A stretch of DNA of 32,646 nucleotides, taken from Candidatus Nanoarchaeia archaeon (GTDB taxonomy: Archaea; Nanobdellota; Nanobdellia; Woesearchaeales; UBA10216). The translations under genes were made by a program, and so were the position numbers. Of this stretch, positions 1-7,338 are shown one piece after another (positions within the stretch are counted from its first letter, which is position 1; each line of letters starts with the position of its first letter). The stretch lies in NCBI GenBank assembly GCA_028279045.1, contig JANQSZ010000025.1, positions 1 through 32,646 of the forward strand, written 5' to 3'. Under the pieces are notes generated by a model that saw only the letters and a list, made by a program, of their open reading frames with translations, was not told the origin of the DNA and did not search any database.

Positions 1-1088
1 AACATCGCTTTTGCTTGGAGTAAGTCTTGACGAACACCTGCAGCATTACCAGGAACATAGAGTATGGCAACAATGGTTTTGCTGTTCTTTTTCTTTTTGA
101 GCTGTTCGTTTAATTTTTGTAGTGCGGCAATGAAAACGTCGATTCCTTTGTTGTGAATTTCTTGACGGCCGAACAGGAAATAAATGAGTGTGTTGTCAAG
201 CTCAAAAGTGTAATGCGGGAAAAAGTACGGAATGAGAAACTCTTTTACTTTCCGACGGAATTTGATGTGCTTTACTGCTGCTTCTTCGATTGTTGGGAAA
301 CGTTTTAGATCAAGACCGTTCGGAAGAAGGATGTCTGGTTTTTTACCGAGTAAATGTTCGGCTTCTATGCCGGTAATTTCGGAAACAGTGGAGAACATGT
401 CTGCTGCTTTTGCACACACTTTCTCGAGCTGGTATTTAGTTTGAATCCCGCTTTCATACGCAGCTTTTTCTGGGTCTATCTTTTCTAGGTCTTCGTAGAG
501 TTGGCCGCCACTACCTGCAATTGTTCTGCCAAGCATTGTGGCGTGGGTGGTGAAGACGCAACCAATCTTTTTCTTTGCTTGACGTGCATGTAAGATTGCA
601 CCGCCAGCTAGCCATTCGTGGCAGTGCATGACACACTTTTTTTGCGTGTGATCGGCGTATGTCTCGACAAACACTGCAGCAGCAGTTGCCCAGATTAGTG
701 GTTCGTCTACATCGTGGTAGTTTGTACCGAGAGAATCAACTTTGAAATCATTCCACAATCCTGTTTTGATGTCATTAGCGTGCTGCGCGTACTCGCTAAA
801 GTCGATAAGAATCGTGGATGGATGACCATCGACAAGCCACGAACCGTAGTGGCAGACAATACCGTGAGCTTTCACAGCGTCGAATACTGCTTGCATATCT
901 GGTGGCACGGGTTTTTCCTGGAATTCGCCTTGTGCTTTTGACTGTACGTATGGTCCGACAGCAAAATAATCTTCACCGTAGTGATCAACCATCTGGGCTG
1001 CTTTAGAAGAGAGAACAGTATAGATTCCCCCGACCTTGTTGCACACTTCCCATGAGAGCTCGAATACGGCACCCACCTCTTTTCCCAT
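1..1088 (-). CDS. Glycogen synthase, GT3 (eukaryote/GYS-like) family, 3' end outside window
   Basis: Reading leftward from the ATG at 1088, the frame stays open to the window edge (362 codons), so the C-terminal part is missing. The N-terminus has FELSWEVCNKVGGIYTVL (residues 9-26), the nucleotide-sugar binding signature of animal and fungal glycogen synthases, followed by HCHEWLAGG and FTTHATMLGR near residues 155-185 and LPNGLDLKRF further on. These are GT3 hallmarks and differ from bacterial GlgA (GT5). The family transfers glucose from a nucleotide sugar to growing alpha-1,4-glucan in the cytoplasm. The start fits a TATA box 27 nt upstream (leaderless). It is divergent from a GT4 plus GH57 operon, which supports a role in storage polysaccharide. 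Family assignment is confident; donor sugar is inferred. Confidence 0.9.
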   Translation of the reverse strand, partial: MGKEVGAVFELSWEVCNKVGGIYTVLSSKAAQMVDHYGEDYFAVGPYVQSKAQGEFQEKPVPPDMQAVFDAVKAHGIVCHYGSWLVDGHPSTILIDFSEYAQHANDIKTGLWNDFKVDSLGTNYHDVDEPLIWATAAAVFVETYADHTQKKCVMHCHEWLAGGAILHARQAKKKIGCVFTTHATMLGRTIAGSGGQLYEDLEKIDPEKAAYESGIQTKYQLEKVCAKAADMFSTVSEITGIEAEHLLGKKPDILLPNGLDLKRFPTIEEAAVKHIKFRRKVKEFLIPYFFPHYTFELDNTLIYFLFGRQEIHNKGIDVFIAALQKLNEQLKKKKNSKTIVAILYVPGNAAGVRQDLLQAKAM

Positions 1089-1111
1089 AGTTGTTCCCGT
1101 GCCGGTACGAA

Positions 1112-1119
1112 TATTTATA
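1112..1119 (-). promoter_or_regulatory. TATA box for GT3 glycogen synthase gene
   Basis: TATAAATA on the minus strand is centred 27 nt upstream of the ATG at 1088, which predicts a leaderless mRNA. An 8-bp palindrome CTGCGCAG (1156-1163) lies about midway between this box and the divergent one and is a possible regulator site (weak). Confidence 0.6.
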
Positions 1120-1209
1120 GTTTTGGTTGTGGTGGATGTTTAGGTTAGAGTTAAGCTGCGCAGTAGGTCCAACTACACAGGAATCAGGGTAGGGCTATAA
1201 AGAACAAAA

Positions 1210-1217
1210 TTTATAAA
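1210..1217 (+). promoter_or_regulatory. TATA box for winged-helix/GT4/GH57 operon
   Basis: TTTATAAA is centred 28 nt upstream of the ATG at 1242, so transcription should begin at or just before the start codon. A second box, CTATAAAG (1195-1202), lies slightly upstream. Confidence 0.6.
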
Positions 1218-1241
1218 CCGTAAAATCGAAAATATACCTAA

Positions 1242-1547
1242 ATGTCTACTGGTAACGTAAATGCGCGGCGAACGTATAGTGAGTTGCGGGCAAGTATTCT
1301 CTACCATCTGTTAGCAGGACAGCAAACAATAAACCAAATAGCGCTGAAAACCGGCATTAATTGGCGAACTGTTGAGCTGCACCTTACCTATTTGGCAGGG
1401 AGAAACTTGTGTCAAGAGGTGTTGAGTTCTAAATACGTCAGAATCTTCGCGATTACTGATGAAGGGCGAGACATGTTGGCACGAATCAAGAGCAAACTTG
1501 CAGCCCGTGAATCAGTAATTGAAGCGACGTTCAACGTGAATCAATAA
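1242..1547 (+). CDS. Winged-helix DNA-binding protein, first gene of glucan operon
   Basis: A 101-residue protein with the pattern of an archaeal winged helix. Residues about 13-28 form the first helix, QTINQIALKTGINWRTVELHLTYL (about 28-51) is the helix-turn-helix, and the wing follows (SSKYVRIFAITDEGRDML). No ligand-binding domain is present. It sits 4 nt before the GT4 gene and reads with the GT4-GH57 genes, so it may regulate this operon or the divergent GT3 gene. That role is inferred from position only. The start is set by the TATA box 28 nt upstream. It could equally be a general small DNA-binding protein. Confidence 0.8.
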   Translation: MSTGNVNARRTYSELRASILYHLLAGQQTINQIALKTGINWRTVELHLTYLAGRNLCQEVLSSKYVRIFAITDEGRDMLARIKSKLAARESVIEATFNVNQ

Positions 1548-1551
1548 AGCA

Positions 1552-2757
1552 ATGAAGATATTGATGTTTGGCTGGGAATTTCCGCCGTCCAGCAGTGGGG
1601 GACTGGGAACAGCGTGTTATGGGCTAACACGCAGCTTGACTAGACTGGGTGATGATATCACTTTTGTCTTACCGAGACCGTGTCCTAACCCAAGCTTTCT
1701 CCAAATTGTTTCGCCGTACGTGAAGACAAAATCACGTGTAAAAGTGGTGAAGGTTGACTCTCCTATTACACCGTACATGACAGCAGAAGAATACAATGAA
1801 TTCGTAACGAGTTCAGGAGCGAAGAAAAAGTACGGAAACCTGTATGGCAAGGACTTGTTTGCAGAAGTGAGGAGATTTGCGAGCTATGCACGGGAAATTG
1901 CACTGGATCATGAACATGACGTTATCCATGCGCATGATTGGTTGACGTATCTTGCAGGTATTGAAGCAAAGAAAGCATCTGGCAAGCCGCTGATTGCTCA
2001 TGTGCATGCTACTGAATTTGATCGGACAGGAGGAAATAGCTTGAATAGCTTTGTGTATGAAATTGAGCGCAAAGGAATGCACGCTGCTGACTTGGTCATT
2101 ACGGTTAGCAAGTACACCAAAGAACTGGTGATGAAGCATTATGGAGTACCGGAACACAAAATCCGAATTGTGCATAACGGAGCGCTACCGCACCAGTATC
2201 ACTTTCATGGATATGAGAGACGAGCAAAGACTGTGCTGTTTCTTGGAAGATTGACGTTGCAAAAAGGGCCTGATTATTTCCTCCGGGCTGCTCAGCGTGT
2301 TAGCGAACTTGATCCAGAAGCACGATTTGTTATTGCTGGAAGCGGAGATATGGAACCGCGATTGCAAGATCAAGCAAAAAAACTTGGGATAGCGGATAAG
2401 GTTGAGTTTACAGGATTTTTACGGGATAAAAAGACGCAAGAAGCGTTTCGGATAGCGAGTTTGTACGTCATGCCATCAGTATCAGAACCATTTGGGATTA
2501 CGGCGCTGGAATCGTTGTTGAACGGAACGCCGGTGATTGTGTCGAGACAGAGCGGAGTCGCAGAAGTTATCTCACATGCGTTGAAAGTAGACTTTTGGGA
2601 TATTACTGAATTGGCGAATAAGATTGTGAACGTGCTGCAGCATCCTGAACTTGCGGAGAACTTAGCAGAGAACGGACATTTGCAAGCACGCGCTCAAACA
2701 TGGAACGGCGCTGCAGAGAAATGCCATGAATTGTATGCAGAGGTGCAACCATGGTAG
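1552..2757 (+). CDS. GT4 family glycosyltransferase, glycogen-synthase-like
   Basis: The 401 residues give a GT-B fold. The N-terminus MKILMFGWEFPPSSSGGLGT carries the glycine-rich acceptor loop, HAHDWLTYL lies near residues 124-132, and FLGRLTLQKGPDYFL starts the second Rossmann domain. The donor-site E-x7-E motif is E312 and E320 in SEPFGITALESLLNGTPV. GT4 proteins of this type are retaining enzymes that use a nucleotide sugar, and in archaea they commonly sit beside GH57 genes. Here the next gene is GH57 and overlaps by 7 nt, so the two are probably co-translated and act on the same alpha-glucan. The exact donor and acceptor cannot be read from the sequence. Confidence 0.88.
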   Translation: MKILMFGWEFPPSSSGGLGTACYGLTRSLTRLGDDITFVLPRPCPNPSFLQIVSPYVKTKSRVKVVKVDSPITPYMTAEEYNEFVTSSGAKKKYGNLYGKDLFAEVRRFASYAREIALDHEHDVIHAHDWLTYLAGIEAKKASGKPLIAHVHATEFDRTGGNSLNSFVYEIERKGMHAADLVITVSKYTKELVMKHYGVPEHKIRIVHNGALPHQYHFHGYERRAKTVLFLGRLTLQKGPDYFLRAAQRVSELDPEARFVIAGSGDMEPRLQDQAKKLGIADKVEFTGFLRDKKTQEAFRIASLYVMPSVSEPFGITALESLLNGTPVIVSRQSGVAEVISHALKVDFWDITELANKIVNVLQHPELAENLAENGHLQARAQTWNGAAEKCHELYAEVQPW

Positions 2758-3947
2758 ACGTGTGTTTCTATTTTCAAGTTCACCAACCGTATAGGCTGGG
2801 TCAATATAGTGTGTTTGACACTGATTCGCAGAAGCATTACTTCCATACTGCGAAAAATAGAGAAGTTTTGAAACGCGTAGCACGTAAAAGCTACTTGCCA
2901 ACGAACAAAATCCTGCTTGGATTGTTGAAGAAGCACCCGGAATTCAAGATCAGCTATTCAATATCTGGCGTGGCGCTGGAACAGTTTGAAGAATATGCAC
3001 CGCAAGTGTTGCAGAGTTTCCAGGAGTTGAATGATACTGGCCAGGTTGAAATGTTAAGCGAGACATACTACCATTCGCTTGCATTTTTGTATTCGAAAAA
3101 AGAATTTGACGATCAAGTGAAACTGCACAGGGACAAAATTCGCAAGTTATTTAAACAGCGACCACGTGTTTTCCGTAATACGGAGCTCATCTATACGACG
3201 GAGCTCGCACATCACGTGCAAGGGTTAGGATACAAGGGGATTCTCGCAGAAGGCTGGGATCCAATACTGGGCTGGCGAAGTCCCAACTTCGTGTACAGGC
3301 CGGCAGGAGCAAACATTTCATTGCTGCTGAAAAACTATCGCTTAAGTGATGACATTGCCTTTCGGTTTAGTAACCAAGGCTGGAAGGAATGGCCATTGAG
3401 TTGCGAAAAATACGCAAGCTGGGTCAACAGCATCAATGGCAATGGAGAGATCGTGAATCTTTTCATGGATTACGAAACGTTTGGCGAACACCAGTGGGCG
3501 CAGACAGGCATTTTCAACTTTTTACAGAAACTGCCTGAAGAACTGTTGAATCATCAGGACAACAGCTTCCTTACACCAAGTGAAGTGATCAAGAAACACA
3601 AACCGGTGGATGAAGTGCACGTTGATCAGCCGCTGTCTTGGGCTGATACTGATCGAGACATCAGTGCGTGGCTGGGAAACAGCATGCAGCATAAAGCAGC
3701 ACACCTGTTGTTCGAGCTGGAGCATGACGTTCGCAAGCTGAAGAGCAAAAAATTGCTTGATACGTGGAGAAAGTTGCAGACAAGCGACCATCTCTACTAC
3801 ATGTGCACCAAATGGTTTGGAGACGGCGATGTACATACGTACTTTAGCCCGTACGACAGCCCATACGATGCATTTATCACATTCATGAACGTACTGAACG
3901 ACTTCAAACGTCGTTTACACTTAGCGCCAATGGCGCCAATCCAATAA
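2751..3947 (+). CDS. Glycoside hydrolase family 57, alpha-amylase-like
   Basis: The 398-residue protein shows the GH57 conserved regions in order: HQP (11-13), GQVEML (97-102), FRNTELIY (141-148) with E145 as predicted nucleophile, and MDYETFGEHQW (239-249) with D240 as predicted acid/base. The spacing and the DYETFGEHQ form fit the alpha-amylase branch of GH57 rather than the branching-enzyme branch, which is usually longer. It has no signal peptide, so it should act in the cytoplasm on stored glucan. It starts inside the end of the GT4 gene (7-nt overlap), and two DUF5752-like genes follow directly. Specificity is inferred. Confidence 0.88.
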   Translation: MVDVCFYFQVHQPYRLGQYSVFDTDSQKHYFHTAKNREVLKRVARKSYLPTNKILLGLLKKHPEFKISYSISGVALEQFEEYAPQVLQSFQELNDTGQVEMLSETYYHSLAFLYSKKEFDDQVKLHRDKIRKLFKQRPRVFRNTELIYTTELAHHVQGLGYKGILAEGWDPILGWRSPNFVYRPAGANISLLLKNYRLSDDIAFRFSNQGWKEWPLSCEKYASWVNSINGNGEIVNLFMDYETFGEHQWAQTGIFNFLQKLPEELLNHQDNSFLTPSEVIKKHKPVDEVHVDQPLSWADTDRDISAWLGNSMQHKAAHLLFELEHDVRKLKSKKLLDTWRKLQTSDHLYYMCTKWFGDGDVHTYFSPYDSPYDAFITFMNVLNDFKRRLHLAPMAPIQ

Positions 3948-3950
3948 GAG

Positions 3951-4298
3951 GTGAAGGTTTTGGGGAAAACCAAAAAAAGTGGGAAAACTGTGAAGAAGGT
4001 GCCAACTGTAGCATCAATTCGCGCTAAAGTCTTTGGTAAAGCTAAAGACGACAAGGCTTTTTATCTTTCTGACGGCAGAGTATTGCATGATCTGAGTGAG
4101 CTTGCTTCTTCATTCCAAGACATGGGGAATGATACATTTGTACGACACGTTTCTGGAGGCCACAACGACTTTGGAAACTGGGTAAAGGATGTGCTTGGAG
4201 ATTCTGAGCTCGCTGACCAGTTGAATGTAGCAAAAACACAGGTTGAAGCAGAAGTCATCGTGCTGCGAAGAATAGCAGAGAGGGCAGGAGGATTGTGA
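3951..4298 (+). CDS. DUF5752-like small soluble protein (paralogue 1)
   Basis: A 115-residue protein with a basic N-terminal tail (about 1-35) and one domain. Its pattern FYLSDGRVLHDLSELASSF ... DTFVRHVSGGHNDFGNWVKDVL is what I remember as the archaeal DUF5752 family; that match is from memory. The next gene has the same domain. Start choice is open: GTG at 3951 lies 3 nt after the GH57 stop, while TTG at 3960 has GAGGTGA (3948-3954) five nt upstream. It ends with TGA overlapping the ATG of the next gene by one base. Function is unknown. Its operon position suggests a link to glucan metabolism or its control. Confidence 0.75.
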   Translation: MKVLGKTKKSGKTVKKVPTVASIRAKVFGKAKDDKAFYLSDGRVLHDLSELASSFQDMGNDTFVRHVSGGHNDFGNWVKDVLGDSELADQLNVAKTQVEAEVIVLRRIAERAGGL

Positions 4299-4816
4299 TG
4301 GATATTCCGCCAGAACACTACTTTCATTTGCAGGATGGCACTATTGTCATGAGCCTCGAAGAGCTAGAAAAGAAGCTCAAGACCATGAAGAGGCCAGTGT
4401 ACAAGCATCACGTTACCGATGATCGCAATGATTTTGAGAACTGGATACTGAATGTCTTTAACGATCCTGTACTGGCGAAACGATTACATGCTGCGAAGAG
4501 TGCCAAAACTGCAGCAAAGTTAATAGCAGAACGACGCAAGAATCTGAAGCCAAAAGTCACCCAAAAACTGGTGAAGCGCAGACCACGAGCGCGGAAAACA
4601 AGCTTGGCGAAAGTAGACCACAAACCAAAGAAGGTTCCGAAAACAAAATTACGGAAACCAAGCGCAGAACAATTTGTGGAAGGACTCATAATGAAAGAAG
4701 CAGTTGCAACAAAGCGAACTGATGCATCACACTTTCTCCGATCAGCAGCTGTTGATTTCGGATTAGGATTGTTGGTTGGTGTCTTAGTTGGTATAGTTCT
4801 TGGAAAAATCGTTTAG
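4298..4816 (+). CDS. DUF5752-like protein with basic linker and C-terminal membrane anchor (paralogue 2)
   Basis: The 172-residue protein repeats the domain of its neighbour (HFHLQDGTIVMSLEELEKKL ... HHVTDDRNDFENWILNVF, about residues 9-65). A very basic Lys/Arg/Pro linker follows (about 75-135), and the C-terminus is a hydrophobic stretch, VDFGLGLLVGVLVGIVLGKIV, ending the protein. This is the arrangement of a tail-anchored membrane protein with a cytoplasmic domain. ATG at 4298 was preferred to GTG at 4295 because AGGAGG (4286-4291) is ideally spaced and the TGATG overlap couples it to the upstream gene. Function is unknown; it could bring the glucan enzymes or their product to the membrane. 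Confidence 0.8.
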   Translation: MDIPPEHYFHLQDGTIVMSLEELEKKLKTMKRPVYKHHVTDDRNDFENWILNVFNDPVLAKRLHAAKSAKTAAKLIAERRKNLKPKVTQKLVKRRPRARKTSLAKVDHKPKKVPKTKLRKPSAEQFVEGLIMKEAVATKRTDASHFLRSAAVDFGLGLLVGVLVGIVLGKIV

Positions 4817-4867
4817 CTCGACGACAAAAGCTTTATTTCCTTTGGAAGTGTAACCTCTATTTCTCAT
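4784..4867 (-). CDS. Candidate 27-residue microprotein antisense to end of DUF5752-like gene
   Basis: On the minus strand an ATG at 4867 opens a 27-codon frame beginning MRNRGYTSKGNKAFVVEL and ending at TAA 4784-4786. Support comes from AAGGAG (4875-4880) seven nt before the ATG and a TATA box TTATATAAA (4915-4923), which would give a leader of about 26 nt. The last 33 nt overlap the upstream gene in antisense. No homology is recognised. It may be a real small gene, or the promoter may make an antisense transcript. Confidence 0.4.
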   Translation of the reverse strand: MRNRGYTSKGNKAFVVELNDFSKNYTN

Positions 4868-4914
4868 GGAACAACTCCTTAATTTCGCGTAGAAAAATGG
4901 GTACTGATTGTGGA

Positions 4915-4923
4915 TTTATATAA
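4915..4923 (-). promoter_or_regulatory. TATA box for minus-strand microprotein/antisense RNA
   Basis: TTATATAAA reads on the minus strand and would start transcription near 4893, just upstream of AAGGAG at 4875-4880. Confidence 0.4.
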
Positions 4924-5002
4924 CCTAATATCTATTTTGTATATGCTATAAGTATATAAAAGAGTACAATCAAGTAAAAGATAAGTAAAAACCGTTCATA
5001 TC

Positions 5003-5057
5003 GTTTGGGCACGATTAACCGGTTGGGCAAAATTCAACTGTTGTTTGGGCAAACAAC
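5003..5057 (+). repeat. Operator array: three (G/T)TTGGGCA repeats, last one in a palindrome
   Basis: GTTTGGGCA occurs at 5003-5011 and 5043-5051, and GGTTGGGCA at 5021-5029, so starts are 18 and 22 bp apart (about two helical turns). The third copy sits inside GTTGTTTGGGCAAACAAC (5040-5057), which has perfect 8-bp inverted arms. The array ends 33 bp upstream of the TATA box, a position suited to an activator or repressor. The binding protein is unknown. Confidence 0.6.
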
Positions 5058-5090
5058 TCGTTTTCTTAAAGAAGTCAATAGATCAACTAG

Positions 5091-5098
5091 TATATAAA
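5091..5098 (+). promoter_or_regulatory. TATA box of ftsZ
   Basis: TATATAAA is followed by a predicted start near 5118, leaving a leader of roughly 70 nt before the ATG at 5191. That differs from the leaderless pattern elsewhere in the window. Confidence 0.55.
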
Positions 5099-5164
5099 AC
5101 TATCGCTTATAGACGTAAGTATACTAATTTCTGTTGGCACGACCGAGCTTAAAAAAACAAAAAA

Positions 5165-5194
5165 ATGACCACATTGGGGGTAACCAAAAAATGA
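5165..5194 (+). CDS. Possible 9-codon upstream ORF overlapping ftsZ start
   Basis: ATG at 5165 opens MTTLGVTKK and stops at TGA 5192-5194, forming an ATGA overlap with the ftsZ ATG at 5191. The G-run GGGGG (5176-5180) that would act as the ftsZ ribosome site lies inside it. It could couple or restrain ftsZ translation, but a 9-codon frame can arise by chance. Confidence 0.3.
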   Translation: MTTLGVTKK

Positions 5195-6267
5195 ATTTCT
5201 TTGTAGAAGATGCAGTGAAACAAGCAGAAGAACAACCAGTACAACAGTCTATAGCAGGACAAGCTAATATTAAAGTTATCGGAGCTGGTGGCGGCGGTAA
5301 CAACATGTCTGGTTGGCTACACAAAAAAGGTATCAAGGGTGCGAAAGTTATCGCATGTAATACTGATCAACAACACCTTGACGCAACAAGTGCTGATCAA
5401 AAGTTTTTGATGGGTGCAGACATTACTCGTGGTCTTGGATGTGGAGGATTTCCTGAGAAGGGAGCTGAAGCAGCTAAAGAGAGTATACATGAGCTCAAGG
5501 AAAGTCTCAAAGGTTCTGACATGGTCTTTGTCTGTGCAGGAATGGGAGGCGGAACAGGAACTGGATCCGCTCCGATTGTTGCAAAAGTAGCAAAGGATGA
5601 AGGCGCTATTGTTATTGGAACAGTTACAATGCCGTTCAAGATTGAACGTGCACGTATCGATAAAGCAGAGTTCGGTCTTGCTCAACTTCGCCAAGTGGCG
5701 GATACAGTCATTGTTATTGATAACAACAGACTCGTACAGATTGCAGGAAACTTACCAATCGAACAAGCATTTGCAGTGGCAAATGAACTGATTGCAACTA
5801 TGATTAAAGGCATCGTAGAAACCATCGCAGTTCCAAGTTTGGTTAACCTGGATTATGCAGATGTAAAAGCAATCATGAGTAATGGTGGCGTAGCAGCTAT
5901 CGGCGTTGGAGCTTCTGACACTAATAATAGAGTAGACGAAGCAGTACAAGGCGCTTTGAGTAATCCGCTGCTTGACATCAACTACAAAGGAGCAACTGGT
6001 GCGTTGATTCACATCCACGGCGGTCCTGATATGACGCTGGATGAGATTAATCGTATTGGAGAGCTCGTTACCGAAAGCTTAGACGAAGATGCTAACGTAA
6101 TCTGGGGAGCCAGAGTTACCGAGCAAATGAAAGGAAAGCTAACGGTCATGACCATAATGACTGGCGTACAGAGCCCTTGGATTTTGGGAAAGCCTCAGCG
6201 GGAACAAGCGCAAGGTGAAGTCCAAAAGCAAGAAGTTCGTGACGAGCTAGGCATTGAAGTCATTTAA
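5191..6267 (+). CDS. ftsZ: Cell division GTPase FtsZ
   Basis: The 358-residue protein has the FtsZ/tubulin signatures: a glycine-rich nucleotide loop GAGGGGNN (31-38), the tubulin motif GGGTGTG (119-125), and the T7 loop NLDYAD (219-224), whose acidic residues complete the GTPase site of the neighbouring subunit. FtsZ polymerises into the division ring under the membrane. The start was moved from an upstream TTG (5134) to ATG 5191. The resulting MNFFVEDAVKQAEE end resembles archaeal FtsZ, the extra upstream residues are not FtsZ-like, and a GGGGG site precedes the ATG. The C-terminal tail is short, with EVQKQEVRDELGIEVI at the end. I cannot assign the FtsZ1 or FtsZ2 class with certainty. Confidence 0.96.
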   Translation: MNFFVEDAVKQAEEQPVQQSIAGQANIKVIGAGGGGNNMSGWLHKKGIKGAKVIACNTDQQHLDATSADQKFLMGADITRGLGCGGFPEKGAEAAKESIHELKESLKGSDMVFVCAGMGGGTGTGSAPIVAKVAKDEGAIVIGTVTMPFKIERARIDKAEFGLAQLRQVADTVIVIDNNRLVQIAGNLPIEQAFAVANELIATMIKGIVETIAVPSLVNLDYADVKAIMSNGGVAAIGVGASDTNNRVDEAVQGALSNPLLDINYKGATGALIHIHGGPDMTLDEINRIGELVTESLDEDANVIWGARVTEQMKGKLTVMTIMTGVQSPWILGKPQREQAQGEVQKQEVRDELGIEVI

Positions 6268-6292
6268 CGATCACCACTCGGTGAGCTTTTCT

Positions 6293-6333
6293 TGCCTTCA
6301 TTTTACCACCCCCCCAACGAAACGATGAAGGCA
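6293..6333. repeat. 9-bp inverted repeat downstream of ftsZ
   Basis: TGCCTTCAT (6293-6301) and ATGAAGGCA (6325-6333) are perfect complements around a C-rich loop. A smaller hairpin TCACC-ACTC-GGTGA (6271-6284) precedes it. Both may take part in ftsZ transcript 3'-end formation. Confidence 0.5.
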
Positions 6334-6347
6334 TGAAATATTGTCTT

Positions 6348-6382
6348 CATTGGCGCTTCGGCGCCAGTGGAGATATTTTTTT
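6348..6382 (+). terminator. Hairpin with UUCG loop and T-run, ftsZ terminator
   Basis: CATTGGCGC-TTCG-GCGCCAGTG (6348-6369) forms a 9-bp stem (one wobble) capped by a stable TTCG loop and is followed by ATATTTTTTTC. It would end ftsZ transcription and, read the other way, lies beyond the stop of the convergent small membrane gene. Confidence 0.7.
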
Positions 6383-6385
6383 CTT

Positions 6386-6670
6386 TTATGCAACTTTTTC
6401 TAATGATCTTAGGTATTGATCAACAGATGCAGCTGTTTCTCTTTGATAAAATGAGTTACTGGCATATCGAGCGCTTCGCGCAGCTATTCCTGCAGCCGCG
6501 CCAAGTAGAACTGAACCAGTAGCACTGACAAGTCCTGCCTCAACATCACCACTGGTTTGATAGATTGTGAAATATGTGAGATACGCGCTTCCAGCAGCAG
6601 CTTCAGCTGTGATAATTAGGTGGCCTACTACACTAGAAGAGATATTATTCACCAAAGATCCAAGGTTCAT
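6386..6670 (-). CDS. Small membrane protein, unknown
   Basis: From ATG 6670 this gives 94 residues. There are two hydrophobic segments (about 14-37, VVGHLIITAEAAAGSAYLTY, and about 45-65, GLVSATGSVLLGAAAGIAA) followed by a short charged tail. A longer start at 6730 exists, but it would overlap the divergent gene, and a TATA-like CTAAATAT (6694-6701) fits the 6670 start. I do not recognise the family. The two small-residue-rich segments could form a helical hairpin in the membrane. Confidence 0.55.
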   Translation of the reverse strand: MNLGSLVNNISSSVVGHLIITAEAAAGSAYLTYFTIYQTSGDVEAGLVSATGSVLLGAAAGIAARSARYASNSFYQRETAASVDQYLRSLEKVA

Positions 6671-6699
6671 GATGATGAGGAAGTCAAGGAGAGCTAAAT

Positions 6700-7338
6700 A
6701 TGTTGGCAATGTTTTTAAGAAAGAATGCATTCGCTGGTGGTATGATAGAACAGAATGAATTCTCCAAATACCTGCTGGATATTACAGGAGCGTTTGAAGT
6801 AGATGAAGAAATCTCACGAATCAGCACACAAATTCTACAGGAACCCAGCCAAACACTGAAAGCACAAAAGCTTCATGGATTTGATCATATTCTGCTCGGC
6901 CATGATACAATCTTTAGACACCATCGACTACGGTCGTATGGCCCACTGATTGGAGTATCTCAAGCAATTGTTGCGGCAAGAGATGACCAGCTTGATGGAC
7001 CTGCAACTATAGCGGCCTCAGGACCCCGGTATGATGTCGCAAGACATATCGACAACGCTCGTACGTTTCTCAGTCTTGCAATGTGGTACCAAGAAAGGGA
7101 TACATCTGATCTGCCCAAATGGGAAGTATCAACACGATTCAACCCGGATGGTAAGCCATACGCCACGCAAAATACACAATTCGCTGACGATGTTACTGAA
7201 GATATGTCACGTCTACGAATTAAGGTAGCACAAGCGGAATCGCCGCTTGAAGTTGTTTTGGCTATGGCAAGAACGCTTCGTACTTCTGCAGAAAAAATTG
7301 GGTACGACCCGCACCCTACTCCGCATAAACCTTTTTAA
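6700..7338 (+). CDS. Orphan soluble protein, 212 residues
   Basis: The ATG at 6700 is preceded by AAGGAGAG (6686-6693) with good spacing. The protein is soluble, mostly helical in composition, and rich in His, Arg and Asp through the middle (FDHILLGHDTIFRHHRLRSYG, then AARDDQ and RYDVARHIDNARTF). No known catalytic motif is recognised. Its 5' end lies 29 bp from the divergent small membrane gene, and its 3' end overlaps the Rio1 kinase gene by 23 bp tail to tail. Function is unknown. Confidence 0.65.
   Translation: MLAMFLRKNAFAGGMIEQNEFSKYLLDITGAFEVDEEISRISTQILQEPSQTLKAQKLHGFDHILLGHDTIFRHHRLRSYGPLIGVSQAIVAARDDQLDGPATIAASGPRYDVARHIDNARTFLSLAMWYQERDTSDLPKWEVSTRFNPDGKPYATQNTQFADDVTEDMSRLRIKVAQAESPLEVVLAMARTLRTSAEKIGYDPHPTPHKPF

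Larger units (their letters stand above)
4868..5190 (+). promoter_or_regulatory. Long AT-rich regulatory region upstream of ftsZ
   Basis: About 320 nt without a confident plus-strand gene. It contains a first TATA-like box (TATATAAAAG, about 4953-4962), three GGGCA-containing repeats (5003-5051), a second TATA box (5091-5098), a leader of about 70 nt and a 9-codon ORF just before ftsZ. This is far longer than the spacer before nearly every other gene here, which suggests regulated ftsZ expression. Confidence 0.55.

Noticed and set aside
5134-5190. Upstream TTG start for ftsZ giving 19 extra residues
   Set aside because: The extension is Lys/Asn rich and not FtsZ-like, while ATG 5191 gives a normal archaeal N-terminus and has a G-rich ribosome site.
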